Source: Alkalihalobacterium sp048323755 (GTDB taxonomy: Bacteria > Bacillota > Bacilli > Bacillales > Bacillaceae_F). From it: 64,000 nucleotides of DNA. Location: positions 42,229-106,228 of the forward strand of contig NZ_JBLWFS010000013.1 in NCBI RefSeq assembly GCF_048323755.1, in the 5' to 3' direction. The translations under genes and the position numbers were made by a program. The notes under the pieces are model-generated. The model searched no databases. It was not told where the DNA came from and worked only from the letters and a program-made list of their open reading frames with translations. Below are positions 52,110-59,943 of the stretch, one piece after another (positions within the stretch are counted from its first letter, which is position 1; the number at the start of each line of letters is the position of its first letter).

Positions 52110-52333
52110 CGTATCCACCTTTCTATCATTTACTTTTTTTAATTATCTATCTAACTAAGAAGAATGCATCTTAAGGAAATATGTGAACGGAATAACAATG
52201 AGGGAATACGAGGTATGTACTATTGTACTATAACACATATTTGTCACAATTAAAAATGATAACCGTTTATTTATATTTATTTATATTGTATTATAAAATA
52301 CATATTCTTTTTTGTAGGAAGGTGGTTTGAAGT

Positions 52334-52516
52334 TTGGAACCAGAAATTATGACAGTAGCACAGGTTGCTAAGTACTTACAAATCAGTGAAATGAGTACAT
52401 ATAAATTAGTACAGGAAGGCAGGATTCCTGCATTTAAGATCGGTAGACATTGGCGAGTAAAGAAATCTGATTTGGCTGATTTAATTGAAAAATTAAAAAA
52501 TGGTGAACGCATTTAA
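52334..52516 (+). CDS. Excisionase-type helix-turn-helix protein
   Basis: A 60-residue protein consisting of one MerR/excisionase-type DNA-binding domain (IMTVAQVAKYLQISEMSTYKL, then EGRIPAFKIGRHWRVKKSDL). Such stand-alone proteins are common chromosomal regulators in bacilli; no integrase or phage gene is nearby. The start is TTG 52334 with AGGAAGGTGG about 8 bases upstream. Two hairpins follow its stop. Targets unknown. Confidence 0.82.
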   Translation: MEPEIMTVAQVAKYLQISEMSTYKLVQEGRIPAFKIGRHWRVKKSDLADLIEKLKNGERI

Positions 52517-52557
52517 TAAAAAGGTTTTAGGAAACTATACTAGTCTTAAATAGATTT

Positions 52558-52590
52558 AATGATTATTTTTTTCTCTTGGAAATAATCATT
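52558..52590. repeat. 11-bp perfect inverted repeat preceding the terminator
   Basis: AATGATTATTT (52558-52568) and AAATAATCATT (52580-52590) form a perfect stem immediately before the next hairpin. It may aid termination or stabilise the short mRNA. Confidence 0.5.
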
Positions 52591-52591
52591 G

Positions 52592-52624
52592 AGGTAGCTA
52601 GGGTTCAATATCTAGCTACCTTTT
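52592..52624 (+). terminator. Terminator of the HTH gene
   Basis: AGGTAGCTAG pairs with CTAGCTACCT around a 10-base loop, followed by TTTTC. It lies about 75 bases past the HTH stop. Confidence 0.75.
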
Positions 52625-52665
52625 CACTCTCTCTATAATAAAATAAGTAAGCGCTTACATTTATT

Positions 52666-53085
52666 CTACTTAACAATCATAACAGGACATTTTACTCGTT
52701 TAGCCACTTTGTGACTGACACTTCCCAACACCATACTTTGTAATGCATTTAATCCTCTGCTCCCGATGACCAGACAATCAAAATTTTTTTCATTGGCGTA
52801 CTGGACGACTGTTGGTCCAGGTTCTCCACGTAATATATTGACTTGATGTTTAATTCCTTCCATCGTGAGAAGGTTGATGATGTCTTTTAACTTATCTCTA
52901 CGTTGTTCTTCAATTTGTTTTGAGCCATTATTTCGAAGTACATCGGCCTTAGAAGTAGACCCGTTGATGACGTAGATGACTTCAACTAAACTATTGGCTT
53001 GGTTCTTGACTAATTGAACCGCTTTTTCTGCAGCACGTATAGAGTGGTTGGAACCATCTGCGGCTAAAAGTATTTGTTGAAACAT
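52666..53085 (-). CDS. Universal stress protein UspA, copy 2
   Basis: A 139-residue UspA protein aligning along its whole length with copy 1 (same GSRGLNALQSMVLGSVSHK ATP-binding segment). The likely role is the same; separate upstream regions imply separate control. ATG 53085 follows GTAGGGGATGAG. Confidence 0.88.
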   Translation of the reverse strand: MFQQILLAADGSNHSIRAAEKAVQLVKNQANSLVEVIYVINGSTSKADVLRNNGSKQIEEQRRDKLKDIINLLTMEGIKHQVNILRGEPGPTVVQYANEKNFDCLVIGSRGLNALQSMVLGSVSHKVAKRVKCPVMIVK

Positions 53086-53254
53086 CTCATCCCCTACTTT
53101 CTCTCTTTTAATTCATTATAAGTTTATATTTGACAGAATATTCTAATAACATTTTATCAGAAATCATGCGTATTTCAAAATGATATCTGTGATTCTTCAA
53201 ATCCATTGTAATCTACTGATCATCATTGCCTAAATGGCAAGTAAAATACCTTCA

Positions 53255-53296
53255 AATAAAAATAAAGCAGAACAAACCGTGAAGATTTGATCTGCT
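53255..53296 (-). terminator. Terminator of the OFA-type MFS gene
   Basis: AGCAGA (53266-53271) pairs with TCTGCT (53291-53296), extended by a partly paired AAA/TTT, followed on the minus strand by UUUAUUUUUAUUUG. It lies 49 bases past the stop. Confidence 0.65.
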
Positions 53297-53344
53297 ACCT
53301 ATTCAGTGTTTTCAAATCGCAAAAGCGATGCATCTTATTTATGA

Positions 53345-54559
53345 TTATGAGGCTTTTTCATTCATCTTTAATTTACTTTTACTTGGCTTTTTAGAGATAA
53401 ACGCAAAGATCATTGCTAGTAATGGGAAAATCATCATCATATAAAGAATTTCTTGGTAACTCCCAAAACGATCATAGGCCAATGCAAACGGCAATGGACC
53501 GAAGGCTGAACCAATGACCATAATGGTTGCTGAAACTCCTTTAATACTGCCGATGTTTGCACGGCCGAAGTAATTTGGGAATATAATCCCTAAACTAATC
53601 GCCTCAAACCCTCCAACGATCCCCCGCGCTATACCAAACAAAATGGCTGCGGTATAGGACTCGGTAAAAACAAGCATGGCCATAATACCAATTTGTCCTA
53701 TGAAAACGACTCCTAATACGTAATTTGCCTTCACACGTTCGACTACAAACCCTGCTAAAAAAGTAATCGGGAATGACACGATCGCCATAATACTTAAAAT
53801 AAATGCAGTCTCGGTACGAGCTATTCCACTTTCAGCGAGGATTGGTACAAAGTGAAAAACAATACCCGTATTCACCATCGAGGGTGTCGCAACACAAAAT
53901 AATAAAAGATAAAATTCCTTCGTTCTGAGTGCCTCTTTCACCGTCCAAGCTTCTTCATAAATAGATGATTTGTCTGAACTAGATTGCAAGACTTCTTTTT
54001 CAGACAGGTTATCAGGAAATAAACCGACATCTTCAGGCTTATTACGAATAAAAATAAATGCCAATGGAACATAAATTAACATCAATAGCGCGGCCCATAC
54101 TAACCATGACACTTGCCATCCAACTTGATCAATCAGCCACGCATTGAACGGTGGTAAGGCTGCGGCACTTAAGAAACTGCCGAAGGCCATAAAACTTAAC
54201 GCTCGCCCTCGTTTCCCAACGAACCATTGTGGGACGAGTGTACCTGGAATAAGCGTCATTGACCCTTGCCCGAATAAACGTAACATAAAAAAACCAATGA
54301 ATAACATAGCTGGTCCTAAGATCATGCTATTAAACACACAAGCTACTGCTAGTAATATCGTGATAATCACGGTCATTTTTCGTTGTCCATAACGGTCAAC
54401 CAACCGGCCAACAATAAACAGCAGTAAACCCGCTAGTAATGTTGCAAATAGGTACATCGTTGATATTAATGTACTGCTCCATCCGAAATGCCGTAAATAC
54501 GCATCAATAAAAATTGAAATAGAGTACGTTTGACCCGGTCCCGAGAAGAATATTCCCAT
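53345..54559 (-). CDS. OFA-family MFS transporter (true start probably AUU at 54631)
   Basis: A major-facilitator carrier of the oxalate/formate antiporter-like group. From the first conventional ATG (54559) 404 residues are read, opening GIFFSGPGQTYSISIFID. The same frame runs 24 codons upstream (LKRNQLPVNPPFFYGWIIVL), which is exactly the family N-terminus with the rest of helix 1. That stretch contains no ATG, GTG, TTG or CTG; its only well-placed start is ATT at 54631, six bases after AAGGGGGG. The true gene is therefore probably 53345-54631 with AUU initiation, or a start codon has mutated. Substrate: a small carboxylate is possible. Confidence 0.82.
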   Translation of the reverse strand: MGIFFSGPGQTYSISIFIDAYLRHFGWSSTLISTMYLFATLLAGLLLFIVGRLVDRYGQRKMTVIITILLAVACVFNSMILGPAMLFIGFFMLRLFGQGSMTLIPGTLVPQWFVGKRGRALSFMAFGSFLSAAALPPFNAWLIDQVGWQVSWLVWAALLMLIYVPLAFIFIRNKPEDVGLFPDNLSEKEVLQSSSDKSSIYEEAWTVKEALRTKEFYLLLFCVATPSMVNTGIVFHFVPILAESGIARTETAFILSIMAIVSFPITFLAGFVVERVKANYVLGVVFIGQIGIMAMLVFTESYTAAILFGIARGIVGGFEAISLGIIFPNYFGRANIGSIKGVSATIMVIGSAFGPLPFALAYDRFGSYQEILYMMMIFPLLAMIFAFISKKPSKSKLKMNEKAS

Positions 54560-54755
54560 TGATGCTAGTAAAACAATAATCCAACCATAGAAGAACGGAG
54601 GATTAACCGGAAGCTGATTTCTTTTAAGAATAAAAATCCCCCCTTAATACTTCGATTACCTAAATTTATTTCTATAATATAACAAAAAAACAATTTCATC
54701 GTAAACTAATATATCAAAATAAAAAAGATTAAATTGTATCAGGTTTAGGCACAAC

Positions 54756-54785
54756 AAAAAACCTACTAGATCACAGTAGGTCTTT
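54756..54785 (-). terminator. Hairpin terminator upstream of the MFS gene
   Basis: ACCTACT (54761-54767) pairs with AGTAGGT (54775-54781), with a T-rich tract on the minus strand. It would end a transcript from the small gene at 55065-55214. Confidence 0.65.
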
Positions 54786-54967
54786 CAACATACGTCTAAA
54801 ATTTTAATTTAGAAATGAAGGAAAAGGACATCTTCTTCACTTTAAAACTTTCATACAATTAGGAGTAACAGCGAAAAGATATCACTTCTCCTCGTTACAG
54901 TATTAGCCCCACCTACGCTGAATACTACGATAGCCACAATTGCTATCCTGCCTACTTTAACTATAAA

Positions 54968-54981
54968 TGAAAACGCTTACA
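54968..54981. promoter_or_regulatory. Consensus cre (CcpA) site
   Basis: TGAAAACGCTTACA fits the cre consensus TGWNANCGNTNWCA perfectly. It lies 84 bases past the 55-kb small gene and about 340 bases upstream of the MFS carrier, on the far side of a terminator, so its target is unclear. Nothing else firm is seen in 54632-55064. Confidence 0.6.
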
Positions 54982-55064
54982 CGGTCAATGGGTGTACATC
55001 TTTTTTTTTGTTAAAATTGCCTAAATTGGGATGAATATGTCGTCCCACTTGTTAAACAAACTGT

Positions 55065-55214
55065 CTAAAGATCTGATGAATCATCATAGTCGTAACGAAA
55101 CCCATCGTTTTGAGCTGGCGTTTCTTCCTTTTCATTCATTTGATCGTTCGTTGTATTTTGCAGCACTTGCTCGTTATTTGCAGTACGGTTTTGATCTTTC
55201 TTTAGATCGCTCAA
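55065..55214 (-). CDS. Small hydrophilic protein (49 aa)
   Basis: A 49-residue hydrophilic protein rich in Asn, Gln, Asp and Glu (SDLKKDQNRTANNEQVLQN, ending YDYDDSSDL). TTG 55214 has GGGAGGAG about 7 bases upstream; an in-frame ATG at 55238 would place that ribosome site inside the gene. It resembles small sporulation or stress proteins of bacilli, but I recognise no family. Confidence 0.6.
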   Translation of the reverse strand: MSDLKKDQNRTANNEQVLQNTTNDQMNEKEETPAQNDGFRYDYDDSSDL

Positions 55215-55353
55215 TTTCTTGTCTCCTCCCTTTTTCATTTTGTTCTTGGTATCTTTTGTTTTTTTCTATATTTGTATACAACCCTATGCAGAGAAAAGCC
55301 CTTAACTTACTAATTAATGGACTAGTGCTGTAGTTTATACTTTTTTGATCTAG

Positions 55354-55392
55354 AAAAAACCACCTGAGCATTTAGAAATGCCTCAAGTGGTC
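55354..55392 (-). terminator. Terminator of the cstA-like gene
   Basis: ACCAC-TGAG pairs with CTCA-GTGGT (one mismatch), with a small inner stem, followed by UUUUUU on the minus strand. It lies about 20 bases past the stop. Confidence 0.75.
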
Positions 55393-55411
55393 TCTATAAA
55401 TCCATAATAAA

Positions 55412-56854
55412 TTATGCTGCGATCTTCTCATCAGCATCAATTTTAAATTCAGCTTCAGCGCGGTTTAACTTTAACTTATAAGCAAACAATGCAAGAATAA
55501 TTATTGTACCGATAGCTGCTGCTACATACGATGTTGTCATTGGTAAACCAAATCCGATTGGTGCACTAAAGATAAACGTAAGTGCAACCATCGTCATGAA
55601 TGTCGCAGGGATCGTTGCCACCCAGTGGAATTTATACTGAATAGCTAAATACATTGCTCCAACGAATAAAGCAATCGCACTAATTGCCGCATTGGTTACA
55701 CCAAAGTATCTCCATAGTAATGTGAAATCCATGTTCGTTAAGATAAAGGAGATCACGAATAACGGTAAAGCAATCCATAAACGACTGAAGATCTTGATTT
55801 GTGGCAAGTTAATATATTCAGCGATAATCATACGAGCTGAACGGAACGCTGTATCTCCAGATGTAATTGGCAATACGATAACACCAAGTACAGCTAACGT
55901 ACCACCAATTGCACCTAGTAATGTAAATGCAACTTCACTTACAACTAGACCCGCACCACCTGTAGCGATTAATTCACTTAAATCTTGTCCGTAGAAAAGA
56001 CTCATTGCTGCGGCTGCCCAAATCATTGCAATAATACCTTCAACAATCATCATACCGTAAAAAACTTTACGGCCATTTTGTTCATTTTGCAGTGTTCTTG
56101 AAATAATCGGTGACTGTGTCGCGTGGAACCCAGAAATGGCACCACATGCGATTGTAATCATCAATAATGGGAAGATTGCTGCTCCTGAAGGGTGCATGTT
56201 TTGTAATGTTAATTCAGGAATTGGTGCACCTGTTACAATCAGCATCCCACCTATACCAATTGCACTAATTAAGAGAAGTGCTCCTAAAAACGGATAGATT
56301 CTTCCGATAATTTTATCAACAGGTAACAACGTTGCGATAATGTAGTAAACAAAGATTGCACCTGTAATAATTCCTAAAGCGATAACGCCATCCATTAAGC
56401 TAAATAATAGACCAGCAGGTGCCGTTACGAAAACGGTTCCCACTAATAGTAAAAGAAGAACAGCGACTGCATTAACGATATGCTTCATACCCGTTCCTAA
56501 AAACTTACCAGCAAGTTGTGGCAAATGTGCTCCTTTATTGCGGATGGAAATCATTCCTGTTAAATAATCGTGAACAGCTCCCGCAAAAATAGCCCCAACG
56601 ACGATCCAGATAAAAGCAACTGGACCATAAAGTGCACCCATGATTGGACCAAAAATCGGACCGACCCCAGCAATGTTTAAGAGCTGAATTAATGAGTTAC
56701 GATTGGTTCCCATTGGAATGTAGTCTACTCCATCTTTCATACTATAAGCAGGTGTTTGTCGTGCTGATTTCACACCGAAAATTCTTTCTATTAACTTTCC
56801 GTACGTATAATAACCGATAATTAAAAGTGCAATAGCGATTAAAAATGTAAACAT
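55412..56854 (-). CDS. cstA: CstA-family transporter (carbon starvation / pyruvate uptake)
   Basis: A 480-residue integral membrane protein with about fourteen helices, the short CstA form of Gram-positives (E. coli CstA is about 700 residues). The conserved opening YTYGKLIERIFGV and the GPIFGPIMGALYGPVAF region are present. CstA/BtsT members import pyruvate or peptides. The LytS/LytR-like pair just upstream on the same strand parallels BtsSR-BtsT, so pyruvate-responsive control is likely. A near-consensus cre site upstream suggests CcpA repression. ATG 56854 follows AGGTG. Confidence 0.87.
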   Translation of the reverse strand: MFTFLIAIALLIIGYYTYGKLIERIFGVKSARQTPAYSMKDGVDYIPMGTNRNSLIQLLNIAGVGPIFGPIMGALYGPVAFIWIVVGAIFAGAVHDYLTGMISIRNKGAHLPQLAGKFLGTGMKHIVNAVAVLLLLLVGTVFVTAPAGLLFSLMDGVIALGIITGAIFVYYIIATLLPVDKIIGRIYPFLGALLLISAIGIGGMLIVTGAPIPELTLQNMHPSGAAIFPLLMITIACGAISGFHATQSPIISRTLQNEQNGRKVFYGMMIVEGIIAMIWAAAAMSLFYGQDLSELIATGGAGLVVSEVAFTLLGAIGGTLAVLGVIVLPITSGDTAFRSARMIIAEYINLPQIKIFSRLWIALPLFVISFILTNMDFTLLWRYFGVTNAAISAIALFVGAMYLAIQYKFHWVATIPATFMTMVALTFIFSAPIGFGLPMTTSYVAAAIGTIIILALFAYKLKLNRAEAEFKIDADEKIAA

Positions 56855-56875
56855 TTAGAACACCTCTTTCTGTTT

Positions 56876-56889
56876 TGAATGCGTTTTCA
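56876..56889. promoter_or_regulatory. Near-consensus cre site upstream of cstA
   Basis: TGAATGCGTTTTCA matches the cre consensus at all but one of the fixed positions, 22 bases before the cstA start; known Bacillus cstA genes are under carbon catabolite control. Confidence 0.55.
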
Positions 56890-56911
56890 TTATGTTATTA
56901 TTCTAGCATCT

Positions 56912-56941
56912 TTGAACAAATTGTGACGAAAATCTGTTCAA
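56912..56941. promoter_or_regulatory. Inverted repeat TTGAACA-N16-TGTTCAA, candidate LytR-type site
   Basis: Perfect 7-bp half-sites 16 bases apart in the cstA promoter region, downstream of the LytTR regulator gene. Binding by that regulator is inferred. Confidence 0.45.
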
Positions 56942-56993
56942 CATGTCGAAAGAGGATGTTAACATGCATTTATTTTAGCTCAAATGGTAATAT

Positions 56994-57743
56994 TTAAAGC
57001 TCTAAACGCTCTCTTAGCGATCTTACATAGTTCCGACTAACAGGGATCTCATCTTCCTTTCCTTCCACTTTCAGTTGATAGGCACCATTAAACCATGGGA
57101 TGAGCTCTTCAATTTTATCGAGATTTACTAAGTAACTTTTGTGGGTTCTAAAGAACGGATATCCTTTCAATTTTTCCTCTAATTCTTTAATCGGTGTTTT
57201 TAAACTGAATTTCCGATCTTTTGTACAAATAATTGTCTCTCGTTCCTCACGATATAAATAAATAATTTCAGTTGGAGATACGTATACAATCCGCCCTTCA
57301 TCTTCTACTGCTAATCTTCCAATCGGACTGACCTGATCTGTTTTTTCCTCTCTATTTAAACGTTCCTTCACCCTCTTCATTGTTTCAAGAAGTTGCGCTT
57401 CATCAAATGGCTTAAGTAAATAATCCACTGCGTCGACACGAAACGCTTTTGCCGCGTAATTCGGGTAAGCAGTAGCAAAGATGATGAGTGGTGTCTTCTT
57501 CATATTTTGAATCGCGCGTGCTAAATCTAAACCTGAGATTTGTGGCATTTCAATATCGATAAACGCAATGTCAGGTTCTTTTGTCATTATCATTTCAAGC
57601 CCTTTTTCACCAGAGTCGGCTTCAGCGATGATTTCAACATCAATATAACTTTGTAATAAATATTTTAGCTCATCACGACTTAAAGGCTCATCATCTATAA
57701 TTATGGTCTTCATTTTTATAGTCATTTTCTTTGGTTTCCTCAC
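56994..57743 (-). CDS. LytTR-family response regulator (LytR/BtsR-like)
   Basis: About 249 residues: receiver domain (IIIDDEPLSRDEL, phospho-Asp in AFIDIEMP, Lys in LLKPFDE) and a LytTR DNA-binding domain (about 145-245; FFRTHKSYLVNLDKIEE). It pairs with the LytS-like kinase and probably activates cstA, 140 bases downstream. The GTG at 57743 overlaps the kinase stop as GTGA, a sign of coupling, and has AGGA 5 bases upstream; ATG 57725 is an alternative behind GAGGA. Confidence 0.87.
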   Translation of the reverse strand: MRKPKKMTIKMKTIIIDDEPLSRDELKYLLQSYIDVEIIAEADSGEKGLEMIMTKEPDIAFIDIEMPQISGLDLARAIQNMKKTPLIIFATAYPNYAAKAFRVDAVDYLLKPFDEAQLLETMKRVKERLNREEKTDQVSPIGRLAVEDEGRIVYVSPTEIIYLYREERETIICTKDRKFSLKTPIKELEEKLKGYPFFRTHKSYLVNLDKIEELIPWFNGAYQLKVEGKEDEIPVSRNYVRSLRERLEL

Positions 57744-59479
57744 TTTTTTCCTATTGTAAACGATATACTTGTCCCTTGATTGACGGTACTTTCGACTTGC
57801 AGTGACGCTCTGTCTCCATACATCATTTGCAATCGACGATTTAAGTTATAAAGTCCAATCCCGGTCCCAGTTTCAGAGGCAATACCTTCTTGTCCTAACT
57901 GTAGTTGCCGCTCTTCTGTCATGCCGATACCGTTATCTTGAACTGTAATCATTACATTCTCATGAATTTTTTGGATACGAATTAAAATAAAACTATCATC
58001 TGTCAATTGTTTTACCCCATGCTTGATTGCATTTTCTACAATCGGCTGTAAAGTCATTGGCGGCACTTTGTAATGAAGTACACCTTCGTCAATGTCATAT
58101 AAAATCGTTAGCTTATCAGCAAACCTTGCTTCTTCGATCGATAAATAAGCTCTAACGTGATTTAATTCATCTTCTAGTGTCGCTTCTGTTGCTGTCGTTC
58201 CAGCTAAATTTTGTCTGAAGAAGTGCGAAAGAGAGATCAGTAGTTTCCTTGCCTTCATTGGATCGATTCGGATAAGCGCAACAATAGTGTTTAACGCATT
58301 AAATAAAAAGTGAGGACTAACTTGTGCTTGCAAAGCTTTAATTTCAGCCTGTTTAGCAAGCTCTAAATGTCGTTCCACTTCTGATAACTCCAGTTGATGA
58401 CTTAACAATGTAGAAAGACCTTTACTTAACTCAATGATCATTGGGGAGATTTGTTTTTCTGACTTAAAGTAAAATTTGATCGTACCGATTGTTTCTTCCT
58501 TTAATTTGAGTGGAGCAATCACTGCTGCCTGAAGAGGACAATCGTTATGTTTACATTGTATTTCCCATGAATGAGCGATTACGAGTCGACCTTCCCGTAA
58601 AACTCGCTGCGTTGCTTCTGTTTTTATTTGTTCAGTCGATAAGTGATGATCTTCCCCTTCACCGACAAAAGCTAACACATTTTCTTTGTTAGTAACCGAA
58701 ACAGCATCTGCATCAATTTCCTTCAGCAAGATTTCACACGTCGGTTGTGCTGTTTCCTTAGATAAGCCACTTCGTAAATATTTTAAAGTTAAATCGGCAA
58801 GTTTAAGTGCCTTTTGGGCTTGAAGCGAGCCTCTCTTTTCTTCTTCGTGAATGACATTACGTATTATTAAAATAAAAATTGCTGTTCCAATTCCATTGGC
58901 AATAATCATTGGAATACCAATACTTTCAACAAGTCTTAGTGCTTGCTCATAAGGCCTTGCTATGACTAAAATTAATGCCATTTGAACAGTTTCTGCTCCC
59001 ATTCCGACGATAAGAGCTATTTTAGTGGAAACGATATTATTATGTTCTTTCGTTTTCTTATAAAAATAACCAGCAATTAAGCCTGATATTATGGCTGATA
59101 AACCGCAAGCTAGCCCTGTAAAACCACCTAATAGGAACCGATGGACACCAGCAATAATTCCAGCCCCTAACCCAACTGACCAGCCACCGAGCAGGCCAGC
59201 TACAACGACACCAATTACTCGATAATTAGCAATAGCTTCGCTTTCCCCGACATCAAGAACGGTGCGGCTGTATGTTGCATCAGAAACATTAATCGTGATA
59301 CCCGAATAGGTTCCGATAATACCAAATAATCCAAAGATAACAATTACAGCCATTTTGTGTGACTTGGATATTTCTTGCTTTTCAATTAGATGACGAACAA
59401 ACTTTAAACGCGTCAAAACAAATGCTACAGCAATAATAATGCCAAGTCTCTCGAGCATGACAAATAAAAGTTCCCACAT
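57740..59479 (-). CDS. LytS-type membrane sensor histidine kinase
   Basis: A 579-residue kinase with five to six membrane helices of the 5TMR-LYT sensor (about 1-210), a GAF-like domain (about 225-365), a His_kinase domain with SPHFLFNALNTIVALIRI, and an HATPase (NAIKHGV, DNGIGM, TGIGLYNLNRRL). This architecture (LytS, BtsS, YpdA) senses extracellular pyruvate or membrane state. ATG 59479 follows AGGGGTTACG. It overlaps its regulator gene by 4 bases. Confidence 0.88.
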   Translation of the reverse strand: MWELLFVMLERLGIIIAVAFVLTRLKFVRHLIEKQEISKSHKMAVIVIFGLFGIIGTYSGITINVSDATYSRTVLDVGESEAIANYRVIGVVVAGLLGGWSVGLGAGIIAGVHRFLLGGFTGLACGLSAIISGLIAGYFYKKTKEHNNIVSTKIALIVGMGAETVQMALILVIARPYEQALRLVESIGIPMIIANGIGTAIFILIIRNVIHEEEKRGSLQAQKALKLADLTLKYLRSGLSKETAQPTCEILLKEIDADAVSVTNKENVLAFVGEGEDHHLSTEQIKTEATQRVLREGRLVIAHSWEIQCKHNDCPLQAAVIAPLKLKEETIGTIKFYFKSEKQISPMIIELSKGLSTLLSHQLELSEVERHLELAKQAEIKALQAQVSPHFLFNALNTIVALIRIDPMKARKLLISLSHFFRQNLAGTTATEATLEDELNHVRAYLSIEEARFADKLTILYDIDEGVLHYKVPPMTLQPIVENAIKHGVKQLTDDSFILIRIQKIHENVMITVQDNGIGMTEERQLQLGQEGIASETGTGIGLYNLNRRLQMMYGDRASLQVESTVNQGTSISFTIGKK

Positions 59480-59810
59480 AGTCGTAACCCCTATAAAATC
59501 AATTGTTCATTTGCTATAAAATAGTATACACTTGTTTGTTGCATATTTCTAAATAATGAAATCATTCAATTATCTGACATACAAATTCCACCCATGCTCG
59601 TTAGTATGAGTAAATTGAAAGGTCATTTCTTCATGTTTTTTCAATGTTCATATGATCAGTAATGTACATTCATTAGTTATTATTCCTTTTTCCTTTAGCT
59701 TGTATGTTAAATAGCGGTAATTATAATAAAGTGATAAAAAGATAAATAACCTCCAAATCGTATCAATATTAATGACACAACGATTTGAAGGTTTTTGTCC
59801 CTGTTTAAAA

Positions 59811-59937
59811 AAGGCTGTTTTCATATACTTTGTTGCTTTGGGACCGTTTATAGCTTCGCGCTTTGCTAGAAGAGCCAACCATCGGCTTGGCTTACGGTCC
59901 AAAAGCAAAGAGCAACAATCTTTGAGAAAAGAGCCTT
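59811..59937. repeat. Long imperfect inverted-repeat element doubling as the nupC terminator
   Basis: A 127-bp structured element. Arms start AAGGCTGTTTTC (59811) and, in reverse complement, AAGGCTCTTTTC (from 59937); inner matching blocks are GTTGCTTTGGGACCG with CGGTCCAAAAGCAAAG, and a central hairpin AGCCAACC-ATCGG-CTTGGCT. On the minus strand it ends CAGCCUUUUUU, so it can terminate nupC, whose stop is 7 bases away. A 64-residue plus-strand frame covering it is an artefact. The arrangement resembles dispersed intergenic repeats. The rest of the gap 59480-59810 shows nothing firm. Confidence 0.6.
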
Positions 59938-59943
59938 ATAAAA

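Noticed and set aside
52334..52516. Excisionase-like protein as evidence of a prophage or integrative element
   Set aside because: There is no integrase, att repeat or phage gene nearby; stand-alone proteins of this type are common host regulators.
54850..54970. Plus-strand frame with a tyrosine-rich, coat-like ending (TYAEYYDSHNCYPAYFNYK) in the gap before the cre site
   Set aside because: No ATG, GTG or TTG start in the frame and an in-frame stop just upstream; a degraded coat gene is possible, but I cannot support it.
55031..55333. 100-residue plus-strand ORF
   Set aside because: It is the antisense of a small minus-strand gene that has a strong ribosome site; no start signal on the plus strand.
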